From NCBI RefSeq assembly GCF_900100705.1, contig NZ_FNCH01000003.1, forward strand, positions 248,001-312,000: DNA of 64,000 nucleotides, read 5' to 3'. Below the pieces are notes generated by a model that saw only the letters and a program-made list of their open reading frames with translations, had not been told where the DNA came from and searched no databases. Shown piece by piece: positions 9,639 through 18,056 of this stretch (positions are counted from its first letter, which is position 1; each line of letters begins with the position of its first letter). Source of the stretch: Pedobacter terrae. GTDB taxonomy: Bacteria > Bacteroidota > Bacteroidia > Sphingobacteriales > Sphingobacteriaceae. Made by a program: the position numbers and the translations under genes.

Positions 9639-11042
9639 ATGGAAGAAGAATTCTTTTTTGAATCCAACGAAGATGCACAACGCTCGGTAGAACGTTACGA
9701 AGAAATGCTCCGGAACCAGGATCAGTATTTTTTCGACGCAGGTGCATTCGAATACATTGTAGATTTTTACATTGAGAAAAATGATCCGGTCAAAGCTTTG
9801 CAGGTAGTTGATTTTGCAATCAGTCAACACCCTTATGCAACAGTATTTTTAATTAAACAGGCTCATCTTTACATCTTAACCAACAACAACGAAAAAGCTT
9901 TTATTGCTTTGCAAAAGGCCGAACTTTTAGAGTCTTCTGAGCCAGATATTTATTTGCTGCGCGGTAATATTTTTCAAAATACTGAACGTTTTGATGAGGC
10001 TTTACAAAACTATGAAAAAGCTTTGGGGCTGGCCGAAAGTACGGATGAAATTTTATTACAGATGGCTTATGTTTACCAGAGCATGGGCGATTACGAAAGC
10101 GCCATTACCTATATCAAGCTCAGTTTAGAGCAGAATATGGAAAACCAGGATGGTTTATATGAACTTGCTTTCTGTTACGATGTGTTAGATAAACAAGAAG
10201 AAAGTATCAAATTTTATCAGCAATACATTGATACCGATCCCTATTCTTACGCGGCCTGGTACAATTTGGGTAATAGTTTCCACAAACTGAACCTTTTCGA
10301 AAAAGCAATCGACGCTTACGACTACGCCATCTTAATTAAAGAAGATTTCAGTTCAGCCTATTTCAACAAAGGAAATGCGCTTGTGCAACTTGATAAATAC
10401 GATGAAGCGATAGCGGTTTACAAGCAGACTTTCGAATACGAACCGCCTAATGCCGATACTTATTGTGCCATTGGCGAATGTTACGAGAAGCTGGAGAAAA
10501 TGGACGAAGCCCGTTCTTACTATAAAAAATCGGTAAAAATGGATCCTAAAATGGCTGATGCCTGGTTTGGGATTGGAGTTACACTGAATTTTGAAGAGCG
10601 TTATTTTGAATCATTACATTTTTATAAAAAAGCAATTGATTTAGAGGCTGAGAATGCAGATTTCTGGTTCGCTATGGCCGATGCTTATTATAAATTAGGC
10701 CAGATTGACGAATCGATAGAAGCATACGAAAAAGTATTGGAGTATAATCCTTTGGATATTGAAGCCTGGCTGGATTTTAGTACCGTACTTTACGAGCAGG
10801 GAAAATTATTAGAAGCAGCAGAAACAATGGCCGAGGCCATTAAGAATAACCCGGAAGCTGCAGAACTGTATTATCGGATGGTAGCCTATCTTTTTGCCTT
10901 GGGAAATTATGGCGATGCACTTGGATATTTAGAAACGGCTTTAACAACCGACCCTGATAAACACTATATATTGTTTGAATATTTACCGCAATTACAGGAT
11001 AATAGTGCTATTCTGAATGTTATAAACAGATATATAAGGTAA
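9639..11042 (+). CDS. Cytoplasmic tetratricopeptide repeat protein
   Basis: 467-residue protein built almost wholly of TPR helices; about eleven 34-residue units can be followed from residue 35 to the end (for example AWYNLGNSFHKLNLFEKAID and AYFNKGNALVQLDKYDEAI). There is no signal peptide or membrane segment, and the N-terminus is acidic and aromatic (MEEEFFFES). Orthologues of this length are common in Bacteroidota without an assigned role. A scaffold function in protein-protein interaction follows from the fold only. It precedes comA by 60 bases on the same strand, so a shared transcript is possible. Confidence 0.85.
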   Translation: MEEEFFFESNEDAQRSVERYEEMLRNQDQYFFDAGAFEYIVDFYIEKNDPVKALQVVDFAISQHPYATVFLIKQAHLYILTNNNEKAFIALQKAELLESSEPDIYLLRGNIFQNTERFDEALQNYEKALGLAESTDEILLQMAYVYQSMGDYESAITYIKLSLEQNMENQDGLYELAFCYDVLDKQEESIKFYQQYIDTDPYSYAAWYNLGNSFHKLNLFEKAIDAYDYAILIKEDFSSAYFNKGNALVQLDKYDEAIAVYKQTFEYEPPNADTYCAIGECYEKLEKMDEARSYYKKSVKMDPKMADAWFGIGVTLNFEERYFESLHFYKKAIDLEAENADFWFAMADAYYKLGQIDESIEAYEKVLEYNPLDIEAWLDFSTVLYEQGKLLEAAETMAEAIKNNPEAAELYYRMVAYLFALGNYGDALGYLETALTTDPDKHYILFEYLPQLQDNSAILNVINRYIR

Positions 11043-11102
11043 CGACCTTGTGAGAAAAATTTAACAAATAAATCTCAAAATTTTTTTCACTTTTGTACGC
11101 AT

Positions 11103-11870
11103 ATGAATTATCCATTATTAAACGTTCCCGAACGTCCAGCTAAACCGCGCCAAAAAGGCTTAACCATGGTTATGGATAAGGGATTGAGCCTACGCCAGGT
11201 TGAAGATTTTATTGAAGTTGCCGGCGTACATACTGATATCGTAAAATTAGGTTGGGCAACATCGCATGTAACACCAAACCTTAAAGAAAAATTAGCTTTA
11301 TATAAAAGTGCAGGCATTCCTACCTATTTCGGAGGAACGTTATTTGAAGCCTTTATCATCCGTAACCAGTTTTCAGATTATCAGCGTGTTTTAGATCAAT
11401 ACGGAATGGAGTATGCAGAAGTATCTGATGGATCCATAGAAATTGAACACGACAAAAAATGTGGTTTTATCAGCGAACTTTCTAAGCAGGTAACCGTAAT
11501 TTCTGAAGTTGGCAGTAAAGATGCCGCCAAAATATTTGCGCCATATAAATGGATTAAATTAATGCAGGCCGAACTTGAGGCAGGTTCCTGGAAAGTAATT
11601 GCAGAAGCCCGGGAAGGTGGTAATGTAGGTATTTACCGTGGAAGCGGCGAAGTAAGAGAAGGATTGGTTGATGAAATTTTAACGCAGATTCCTGAAGAAA
11701 CCATTATCTGGGAGGCTCCTCAAAAAGAGCAGCAGGTTTGGTTTATTAAATTAATCGGTAGCAATGTAAACCTGGGCAATATTGCCCCGGCCGAAGTAAT
11801 TCCTTTAGAAACCATTCGTTTAGGATTAAGAGGAGATACTTTCGACTATTTCCTTAACCAGGTAAAATAA
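11103..11870 (+). CDS. comA: Phosphosulfolactate synthase (ComA family)
   Basis: 255-residue TIM-barrel protein of the ComA family, which adds sulfite to phosphoenolpyruvate to give (R)-phosphosulfolactate. The archaeal enzyme starts coenzyme M synthesis; in bacteria the product can feed sulfolactate or cysteate. Family-typical stretches are visible: GLTMVMDKGL near residue 20, DIVKLGWATS near 46, GGTLFEAF near 76, and EAREGGNVGIYRGSGEVREG near 172. Length matches the family (about 250-260). The other coenzyme M genes are not nearby, so a link to sulfonates or sulfonolipids is only inference. A weak -7 box (CACTTTTG, 11088-11095) sits 7 bases before the start. Confidence 0.88.
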   Translation: MNYPLLNVPERPAKPRQKGLTMVMDKGLSLRQVEDFIEVAGVHTDIVKLGWATSHVTPNLKEKLALYKSAGIPTYFGGTLFEAFIIRNQFSDYQRVLDQYGMEYAEVSDGSIEIEHDKKCGFISELSKQVTVISEVGSKDAAKIFAPYKWIKLMQAELEAGSWKVIAEAREGGNVGIYRGSGEVREGLVDEILTQIPEETIIWEAPQKEQQVWFIKLIGSNVNLGNIAPAEVIPLETIRLGLRGDTFDYFLNQVK

Positions 11871-11906
11871 AGACAAAATTCGTCGTTTCGAGACGCATAG
11901 TTAAAT

Positions 11907-11939
11907 AAACCTTACAGGTTTCAAAAATCTGTAAGGTTT
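11907..11939 (+). terminator. Hairpin after comA
   Basis: Perfect 11 bp arms AAACCTTACAG and CTGTAAGGTTT around an 11-base spacer, between comA and aroE. No long T-run follows, so it may be a weak terminator or a dispersed hairpin rather than a strict stop. Confidence 0.55.
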
Positions 11940-11954
11940 GCTTGTTATATCAAT

Positions 11955-12698
11955 ATGAAAACATACGGTCTAATCGGGTATCCGCTTTCTCACTCCTTTT
12001 CGAAAAAATATTTCACTGAGAAATTTCAGAATGAGGGCATTACCGATCATCAATATGAGCTTTTTCCTATTGCCGATATTAAAATGCTGCCTGATCTGCT
12101 AAGTGAGAATCCATCACTATGTGGCCTTAATGTTACTATTCCGCATAAAGTGAACGTGCTATGTTATTTAAATGAGGTAGATGAAGCTGCAGAAAAAATT
12201 GGTGCCGTAAATTGCATTTCGATCAAAAACTTTGAAGGTGAAACCTATTTAAAAGGTTATAATACCGATGCATATGGTTTTGAAGAGTCGCTAAAACCTT
12301 TGTTAAAGCCGCAACATACAAAAGCGCTTGTTTTTGGTGATGGAGGCGCTGCAAAAGCGGTAAAGTACGTTTTAGAAAAGTTGAATATCGAATACCAGGT
12401 GGTGGTAAGAACTGCTGTTCCTGGTGCTATTCTATATTCAGAAATTACACCAGAAATTTTAACTTCTCACCAGTTGTTAATCAATACCACGCCTTTGGGG
12501 ATGTCGCCAAATATTGATACCTTTCCCGAAATTGATTACAGTTTAGTTGGATCAGGGCATCTGGCATACGATTTAGTGTACAATCCGCTCGAGACCGCAT
12601 TTTTGGCAAAAGCTGCTGAACGTGGTGCGGCAGTTGAAAACGGTTTGGAAATGCTTTACAAACAAGCCGAAAAAGCTTGGGCAATCTGGAATAAATAA
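11955..12698 (+). CDS. aroE: Shikimate dehydrogenase
   Basis: NADPH-dependent reduction of 3-dehydroshikimate to shikimate, the fourth step of chorismate synthesis, in the cytoplasm. The 247-residue sequence has the substrate-binding N-terminal lobe (GYPLSHSFSKKYF, residues 7-19; NVTIPHK with the catalytic Lys near residue 66; and YNTDAYGF near 107). It then has a Rossmann lobe with GDGGAAKAV near residue 126. The C-terminal NGLEMLYKQAEKAWAIW matches the quinate/shikimate family end. It is the first gene of a run with gldD, an MBL hydrolase and a permease on the same strand. Confidence 0.95.
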   Translation: MKTYGLIGYPLSHSFSKKYFTEKFQNEGITDHQYELFPIADIKMLPDLLSENPSLCGLNVTIPHKVNVLCYLNEVDEAAEKIGAVNCISIKNFEGETYLKGYNTDAYGFEESLKPLLKPQHTKALVFGDGGAAKAVKYVLEKLNIEYQVVVRTAVPGAILYSEITPEILTSHQLLINTTPLGMSPNIDTFPEIDYSLVGSGHLAYDLVYNPLETAFLAKAAERGAAVENGLEMLYKQAEKAWAIWNK

Positions 12699-12775
12699 TG
12701 ATATCCTTGCCGTAGCTGCTAGATTAGCTATAGCCTGCTCCCGACGATCACGGAAACAATCTTTGATAATATGCT

Positions 12776-13363
12776 ATGAAACTAAAACAACTGATCTGTG
12801 TTCTATTTGTAATGCTTTTGTTCATAACAGCTTGTCAGGATCATGATTATAGCCCTAAGCCAAAAGCTTACTTTAGGATCATATTTCCTGAAAAAACCTA
12901 TACAACATTTACCAGGCCTGTTCCCTTTACGTTCAAATATCCTACCTATTCCGTAATAGAGCAAGATCAAAGCCGCGATGCTCAAAAGGACTGGTACAAT
13001 TTACACTTTAAACAGTTTAATGGCTTCTTGCATTTAACTTATTACGATGTTTCGGGTAAGCGCGAATATGATGAAATGGTAGAAGATGCAAGAAAGCTGG
13101 CTTTCAAACATACCATAAAGGCAAGTGCGATTGATCAGAAGATCATCAACTACCCTGACCGCAAAGTTTATGGCATTTACTACGCCATTGAGGGGAATAC
13201 GGCTTCTTCTGTTCAGTTTTTTTTAACAGATAGTGCTAAACATTATTTTAGAGGGGCTTTATACTTTAATGAACGTCCACAATACGATTCTATTGAGCCC
13301 GTTGTTAAATTTATTAAAAAAGATATCGATACCTTGATTTCTACCTTCAGGTGGAAAAATTAA
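12776..13363 (+). CDS. gldD: Gliding motility lipoprotein GldD
   Basis: 195-residue lipoprotein (lipobox Cys20, LLFITAC) matching GldD, one of the proteins required for gliding and type IX secretion in flavobacteria. The signature start of the mature protein is visible as YSPKPKAYFRIIFPEKTY, followed by the conserved NLHFKQFNGFLHLTYYDV region and a C-terminal DIDTLISTFRWKN. GldD orthologues occur across Bacteroidota, including non-gliding species, and in flavobacteria often sit in other gld contexts. Here the gene follows aroE by 77 bases. Activity in motility cannot be inferred without the other gld genes. Confidence 0.9.
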   Translation: MKLKQLICVLFVMLLFITACQDHDYSPKPKAYFRIIFPEKTYTTFTRPVPFTFKYPTYSVIEQDQSRDAQKDWYNLHFKQFNGFLHLTYYDVSGKREYDEMVEDARKLAFKHTIKASAIDQKIINYPDRKVYGIYYAIEGNTASSVQFFLTDSAKHYFRGALYFNERPQYDSIEPVVKFIKKDIDTLISTFRWKN

Positions 13364-13378
13364 TTTATTAATGATTAT

Positions 13379-13402
13379 CCTGTTTTTGGAAACAGGCTTT
13401 TT
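13379..13402 (+). terminator. Intrinsic terminator after gldD
   Basis: Short stem CCTGTTT/AAACAGG with TTGG loop, followed by CTTTTTC. It lies in the 48-base gap between gldD and the MBL gene, so termination is probably partial. Confidence 0.6.
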
Positions 13403-13411
13403 CTAAGAATT

Positions 13412-14050
13412 ATGATTACAATAAAAACCTTTACCTTTAACGCTTACAGCGAAAATACCTATGTGCTTTACGATGAAACCAAAGAATGTGTCATTATCGA
13501 TCCGGGTATGTACGAAGGGGTTGAGCAAAATGAATTGGCGGCTTTCATTAAACAGGAAGGTTTAAAACCTGTTTTATTACTTAATACACATTGCCATCTT
13601 GATCATGTTTTCGGCAATAAATTTGTGTACGAAACCTATGGCTTAAAACCACAGTTTCATCAGGGCGAATTACCGATTTTAAATGCGGTTCCCGGTTATG
13701 CGCCATCAATGGGCTTTACCCGTTATGAGGTATCCCCTTTACCAGATACATTTTTACCCGAAACAGGAACTATCTCTTTTGGCAATAGCGAACTGACTTT
13801 AATTTTTGCTCCCGGACATTCCCCGGCACATTTATGTTTTTATAGCGCTGCCGATCATATTTTAATAGGCGGTGATGTGCTTTTTTACGGTAGTATCGGC
13901 CGTACCGATTTGCCAGGCGGTAGCCATCAGCAATTAATCCAAAACATTTCCGATAAGCTTTTTGTCTTACCTGATGAAACCAAAGTTTATCCTGGCCATG
14001 GACCAGCAACAAGCATTGGTTTTGAAAAACAACATAACCCGTTTTTTTAG
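13412..14050 (+). CDS. MBL-fold metallo-hydrolase (glyoxalase II-like)
   Basis: 212-residue metallo-beta-lactamase-fold hydrolase of the hydroxyacylglutathione hydrolase-like group. The metal motif THCHLDH is at residues 59-65. Further ligands are in APGHSPAH (about residue 133), the bridging Asp in GGDVLFYGSIGRTD, and the last His in VYPGHGP (about residue 194). The protein is too short for the C-terminal substrate domain of true glyoxalase II, so it is more likely a general thioester or persulfide hydrolase of the YcbL type. It is cytoplasmic (no signal peptide). Confidence 0.88.
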   Translation: MITIKTFTFNAYSENTYVLYDETKECVIIDPGMYEGVEQNELAAFIKQEGLKPVLLLNTHCHLDHVFGNKFVYETYGLKPQFHQGELPILNAVPGYAPSMGFTRYEVSPLPDTFLPETGTISFGNSELTLIFAPGHSPAHLCFYSAADHILIGGDVLFYGSIGRTDLPGGSHQQLIQNISDKLFVLPDETKVYPGHGPATSIGFEKQHNPFF

Positions 14051-14138
14051 GGGAATTAACGGTTTATAATTTTTAAAGGGTTTATAACCTTAAGCCTTTT
14101 ACCTTTAAACCCTCAACCTTTTATTTATCTTTACTGCT

Positions 14139-15374
14139 GTGAATACATCGTTTTACATTGCCAAAAGGTATCTTTTTGCCAAAAAATCAACCAATGCCAT
14201 TAACCTGATTTCGGGCATATCAATGGTAGGTGTAATGGTGGGGAGCGCAGCTCTAATTATTATCCTTTCGGTATTTAACGGTCTGGAAACTGTGGTATTG
14301 AATATGTTCGATACCATTACACCGCAAATTGCGATTACGCCAACCAAGGGCAAAACCTTTGATCCCAATACAAGCTATTTTAATCAGCTCAGAAAAAATA
14401 AGGATGTTGCTGCTTTTACTGAGGTGTTGCAAGAAAACGCCTTGTTAAAATACAATAACAAGCAGGCTGTTGGGATGATCAAAGGGGTAAGTTTGGATTA
14501 TTTAAAAAACGCCAAATTAGACAGTACCATTAAAGAAGGCCGTTTTATACTGCATAATAAGAGTGGTGATAATGCCGTGATTGGTTCGGCTTTACAAAGT
14601 TATCTGGCTGTTAATACGGTTGATCCTTTTACCGAACTGGAAATTTATTCGCCAAAGAAAAATATCGCTGTAAATACAATAAATCCGGCCGACGATTTTG
14701 TGGTAAAGAATATTAGGGTAAGTGGTGTTTTTGAGGTACAACAAGATTTTGATAATGGGATCATTGTTCCGCTCGGTTTCGCCCGCGAGCTACTTGGAGA
14801 AGACAAAAATGTGTCTGCTATTGAGATCAATCTGCAGCCTGGTGTTGATGTAGATGATTTTAAAAACGAAATAATTGAAAAGGCTGGTAAAGATTATGAA
14901 GTCAGAAATCAGGCCGAGCAAAATAAATCGCTATACCACATTTTAAACACCGAAAAATGGGCCGTGTATATTATCCTTACTTTTATCCTCGTTATCGCTA
15001 TATTTAACATTATAGGGTCGTTAACCATGTTGGTAATTGATAAGGTAAAAGACGTTGCCATTCTAAGCAGTTTAGGCGCGGGCAAAAAATTAATCAAACG
15101 AATATTTTTATTTGAGGGAATGATGATTACCATGTCTGGCTGCCTGCTGGGTTTAATTATAGGAATTATATTTTATTATTTTCAGCATACCTATGGTTTT
15201 ATTAAAATGGGAGATGAGGTAAACAAAACACTGGTGAGTTCTTATCCAATTGCATTAAAATGGAAAGATTTTGTTTTAGTCTTTGTTACGGTAGGCATCT
15301 TCTCATTTTTGGCATCTGCTTTGTCATCCAATTTAAGTGTTAAAAAGATAGATCAAATTAATCAAACTATATAA
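14139..15374 (+). CDS. LolE/FtsX-type ABC transporter permease
   Basis: 411-residue permease of the MacB/FtsX/LolCE class. One membrane segment lies near residues 25-47 (GVMVGSAALIIILSVFNG), a large extracytoplasmic domain covers about 48-270, and three more membrane segments fill the C-terminal third (ILTFILVIAIFNIIGSL, GCLLGLIIGIIFYYF, FVLVFVTVGIFSFLASA). In Bacteroidota this gene is usually annotated as the lipoprotein-releasing permease, moving lipoproteins from the inner membrane to LolA. The ATPase partner is not adjacent. The start is a GTG at 14139; there is no in-frame ATG that keeps the first helix. It is followed with a 1-base gap by a small lipoprotein gene. Confidence 0.85.
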   Translation: MNTSFYIAKRYLFAKKSTNAINLISGISMVGVMVGSAALIIILSVFNGLETVVLNMFDTITPQIAITPTKGKTFDPNTSYFNQLRKNKDVAAFTEVLQENALLKYNNKQAVGMIKGVSLDYLKNAKLDSTIKEGRFILHNKSGDNAVIGSALQSYLAVNTVDPFTELEIYSPKKNIAVNTINPADDFVVKNIRVSGVFEVQQDFDNGIIVPLGFARELLGEDKNVSAIEINLQPGVDVDDFKNEIIEKAGKDYEVRNQAEQNKSLYHILNTEKWAVYIILTFILVIAIFNIIGSLTMLVIDKVKDVAILSSLGAGKKLIKRIFLFEGMMITMSGCLLGLIIGIIFYYFQHTYGFIKMGDEVNKTLVSSYPIALKWKDFVLVFVTVGIFSFLASALSSNLSVKKIDQINQTI

Positions 15375-15375
15375 A

Positions 15376-15759
15376 ATGAAGTTATTTAAACAGGCAATTG
15401 TATTCGTTGTGCTCCTTGGCGTAGCCGCTACAGCTTGTAACAGGAACGATAAAGCCGAAGGAGAAAAAAGTAACCTGAAAACTGTTAAAGGTTTGTATAG
15501 TTTTGGTCCTGAAGTAAAATCTTTTACCTTATGCGAAGACGGGCGAGAGTATTGGGTAAAAGACAGCGTAAAAAATTTAGAACTTTCTTATAGCAATTTA
15601 GGTTTCGAAAAGCCCTACGAGCCAGTATACGTAGAGTTGGAAGGTTATTTTGCGAAATCTGATACCAGTATCGTTTCCAGTGATTTTGATTCGACTTTAG
15701 TGGTGATGAAAGTGATTAAAATCAGTAAAGAAATTCCTGACGGGCCTTGCGCACAATAA
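15376..15759 (+). CDS. Small lipoprotein with an NlpE C-terminal-like beta domain
   Basis: 127-residue lipoprotein (lipobox Cys21, AATAC). The mature domain has the pattern FTLCEDGREYWVKDS...VYVELEGYF, ending in PDGPCAQ. That arrangement of two Cys, a Trp and a short beta barrel recalls the OB-like C-terminal domain of NlpE. The resemblance is by eye and tentative. The start codon lies one base after the permease stop, so the two are translated from one message. This suggests a shared envelope role. Confidence 0.6.
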   Translation: MKLFKQAIVFVVLLGVAATACNRNDKAEGEKSNLKTVKGLYSFGPEVKSFTLCEDGREYWVKDSVKNLELSYSNLGFEKPYEPVYVELEGYFAKSDTSIVSSDFDSTLVVMKVIKISKEIPDGPCAQ

Positions 15760-15926
15760 TTTCATGCCTTTACTGTCCGTAGAGTTAAGCGCAGCATCTC
15801 TACGGTTAACCAATAAAATTGAGGTTTCAAACTCAATATTTCGAGTTAAACAGAGGTCAATTTTATCGAGGTAAGTTCGAGTTAGCTAGTTTGGTTAATC
15901 AAATGATCTAAACCATTATATCTATT

Positions 15927-16039
15927 TTTTTTGAAGCGCAATTACAGTGCTGATCGGTTATTTTAGTCCTGCTTTCCGTTACAAGTCCGTGCTCATGCTT
16001 CGCTTGCGGGCTTCCACTTCAATCAGGGCTATTTTGGCC
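15927..16039 (+). repeat. Dispersed ~115 bp structured repeat, copy 1
   Basis: It aligns base for base with the reverse strand of 21542-21660. The first 60 bases match at about 44 positions counted by eye, and the tail CAATCAGGGCTA..TTGGCC is shared. A hairpin is kept in both: AGCGC-7 bases-GTGCT here and AGCGC-7 bases-GCGCT in copy 2, a wobble-compatible change. The middle differs in both length and sequence. Confidence 0.7.
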
Positions 16040-16143
16040 TGGTTCTGCTACTATCTAACTACCATCTTACCAGAAGAGTTAAGCGCAGCGTCTCTCCGGA
16101 TTGATGAAATTAAGCATTGTTTTACCCTTAGTTGAAAACAAGA

Positions 16144-16172
16144 AAGGCCCGCAATTTTCATTACGAGCCTTG
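16144..16172 (-). terminator. Terminator of the symporter gene
   Basis: On the minus strand the stem AAGGCTCG/CGGGCCTT (one mismatch) is followed by TCTTGTTTT, starting 23 bases after the symporter stop. It closes the xylose operon. Confidence 0.7.
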
Positions 16173-16194
16173 TAGATATCATTGACTTTTAATT

Positions 16195-17862
16195 TTACCA
16201 GAAAGTAGAGTAAAGGGCAACTAAGATTCCGAACACAATGATTGATCCAACGGCAAATGAAGGATGTACTTTGAACATGCTAGAATCGACTTCTAAACCA
16301 TTAGATTTATCGCCTTTGCTATTTTCGAACATACTGATGGCAAACATCACGATTATACAGACTACAAATACAATTCCCATTCTATCCAGGAAAGGTATTT
16401 CATAAACGCCATCTGCATTGGCTACCGAGAATCCAAAATTGTGAAGGAAAGACAAGTCCATCATTCCTGGCAAGAATTTCAGCAATACCGATAAACCAAA
16501 ACCACCGATGGTTGCAAATAAAGCTGCATTTGAAGTGGTTTTTTTCCAGAAGAAACCCAATATAAACATGGCAAAAATACCAGGACTTACAAAACCTGTA
16601 TACTCCTGAATAAATTCGAAACCACCTTTTTTATCGATACCTAAGAAAGGTGAAATAGCGATTGCGATAGCCATTGCAATAATTACAACCACACGTCCGG
16701 TACTGACCAGTTTTTTCTCACTCGCTTCTACATTAATGTGTTTCTTAAAGATATCAAGGGTAAAGATGGTAGAGATACTATTGATTTTACCGGCTAATGA
16801 AGCAACGATCGCTGCGGTTAAAGCGGCAAAAGATAAACCTTTAAGTCCTGTTGGTAAAATACTCAATAAAGTAGGGTAAGCCCTATCCGGACGAAGTTCT
16901 CCGCCAGGCATCATCGAATTCACATCAATACCTGTTTTTTCCTGATATAACATATACACTGCAATACCCGGTAATACTACGATTAAAGGCATTAAAAGCT
17001 TTAAAAAGGCAGCAAATAAGATACCTGCTCTCGCCGTTTTCAGATCAGCACCTAATGCACGTTGGGTGATGTACTGGTTACAGCCCCAATAGTTTAAGTT
17101 GACAATCCACATCCCACCAAGCAATACCGTCATACCTGGTAATGAGGCATAATTGGCACTATCTTTCTTGAATATCATGTGGAAGTGATCTGGTGCCTTT
17201 TCTCTTAAGAACGATAAACCATCTAGTACGCCATGGCCACCAAAATGATCACTTACTAAATTAAGTGCTAAATAAGTAGTTGCTAAACCGCCAAAAATTA
17301 AAAACGCTACCTGGATTACGTCCGTGTAACCAATTACTTTCATGCCGCCTAAAGCTATAATTACAGAAAAAATGGCCAGGCCGATCATACAATACCAAAA
17401 GCCAATACCAGAAATACTGCTCACAGCTAATGCACCCAGATACAAGATAGAAGTTAAATTTACCACAACATATAATAACAACCAAAACACAGCCATAATC
17501 ATAGCTACGGTACCATTGTAACGCTGACTTAAAAATTGTGGCATGGTGTAGATCTTATTTTTAAGATATACGGGGATAAAAAATGTGGCTACAATGACCA
17601 GTGTTGCAGCTGCCATCCATTCATAGGTGGAAATGGCTAATCCCATTTTAAATCCATCGCCGCTCATGGCTACAAATTGCTCGGCACTAATATTCGAGGC
17701 AATTAAAGATGTACCAATAGCCCACCAGGTGAGTGAACCTTCTGCAAGAAAATAATCCTTGCTGCTCATCTGTTTTTGTTTTTTACGATGGTAAATCCAG
17801 AAACCGTAAATTGCTACAATGGCAAAGTAGGCTAGAAAAATAATGTAATCTGTGACTTTCAT
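16195..17862 (-). CDS. Sodium/sugar symporter (SSS family), probable xylose importer
   Basis: 555-residue inner-membrane transporter of the sodium:solute symporter family, SGLT branch, with about 14 hydrophobic segments. Typical stretches include GTSLIASNISAEQFVAMSG near residue 52 and NYWGCNQYITQRALGA near residue 260. The third and last gene on the minus strand after xylB and xylA, it most likely brings in xylose with sodium; the substrate is inferred from context. A 194-base gap with a CGTCATTGC repeat separates it from xylA, so a second promoter is possible. No sugar-binding or ABC genes are nearby, so this would be the only xylose entry route visible. Confidence 0.9.
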   Translation of the reverse strand: MKVTDYIIFLAYFAIVAIYGFWIYHRKKQKQMSSKDYFLAEGSLTWWAIGTSLIASNISAEQFVAMSGDGFKMGLAISTYEWMAAATLVIVATFFIPVYLKNKIYTMPQFLSQRYNGTVAMIMAVFWLLLYVVVNLTSILYLGALAVSSISGIGFWYCMIGLAIFSVIIALGGMKVIGYTDVIQVAFLIFGGLATTYLALNLVSDHFGGHGVLDGLSFLREKAPDHFHMIFKKDSANYASLPGMTVLLGGMWIVNLNYWGCNQYITQRALGADLKTARAGILFAAFLKLLMPLIVVLPGIAVYMLYQEKTGIDVNSMMPGGELRPDRAYPTLLSILPTGLKGLSFAALTAAIVASLAGKINSISTIFTLDIFKKHINVEASEKKLVSTGRVVVIIAMAIAIAISPFLGIDKKGGFEFIQEYTGFVSPGIFAMFILGFFWKKTTSNAALFATIGGFGLSVLLKFLPGMMDLSFLHNFGFSVANADGVYEIPFLDRMGIVFVVCIIVMFAISMFENSKGDKSNGLEVDSSMFKVHPSFAVGSIIVFGILVALYSTFW

Positions 17863-17994
17863 TTAAGTTATTTGGTTTAGAAATCTAAATGTAGTAAAAT
17901 CATAAATTAATCTCTGCTTTTTTTGAATTAAAAAATGTTAAAGTGACGTTTATTAATTCAAGCTTCCCTTAAAATACGATCATACCTGAGGTAT

Positions 17995-18037
17995 CGTCAT
18001 TGCAAGGCCAATTTTTCGTTGTTCCCCCGCAATGACG
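17995..18037. repeat. Short CGTCATTGC...GCAATGACG inverted-repeat element
   Basis: Perfect 9-base terminal arms CGTCATTGC and GCAATGACG around 25 bases, lying between xylA and the symporter gene. It is the smallest intact member of the CGTCA...TGACG family seen in this window. Confidence 0.75.
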
Positions 18038-18056
18038 ACTCTTGATTATGCCTCTT

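Larger units (their letters stand above)
15760..16194. other. 435-base gene-free spacer with structured repeats
   Basis: It holds a hairpin CCGTAGAG/CTCTACGG at 15778-15806 around the core GTTAAGCGCAGC, and 10-base inverted arms (ATAAAATTGA and TCAATTTTAT) spaced about 40 bases apart near 15815-15870. It also holds one copy of the two-copy dispersed repeat (15927-16039), a second GTTAAGCGCAGC core at 16078-16089, and the terminator of the symporter gene. The open frame 15947-16135 is not gene-like. Confidence 0.6.

Noticed and set aside
15947..16135. Open frame in the spacer before the symporter gene
   Set aside because: It lies within the repeat copy 15927-16039; composition and product are not gene-like.
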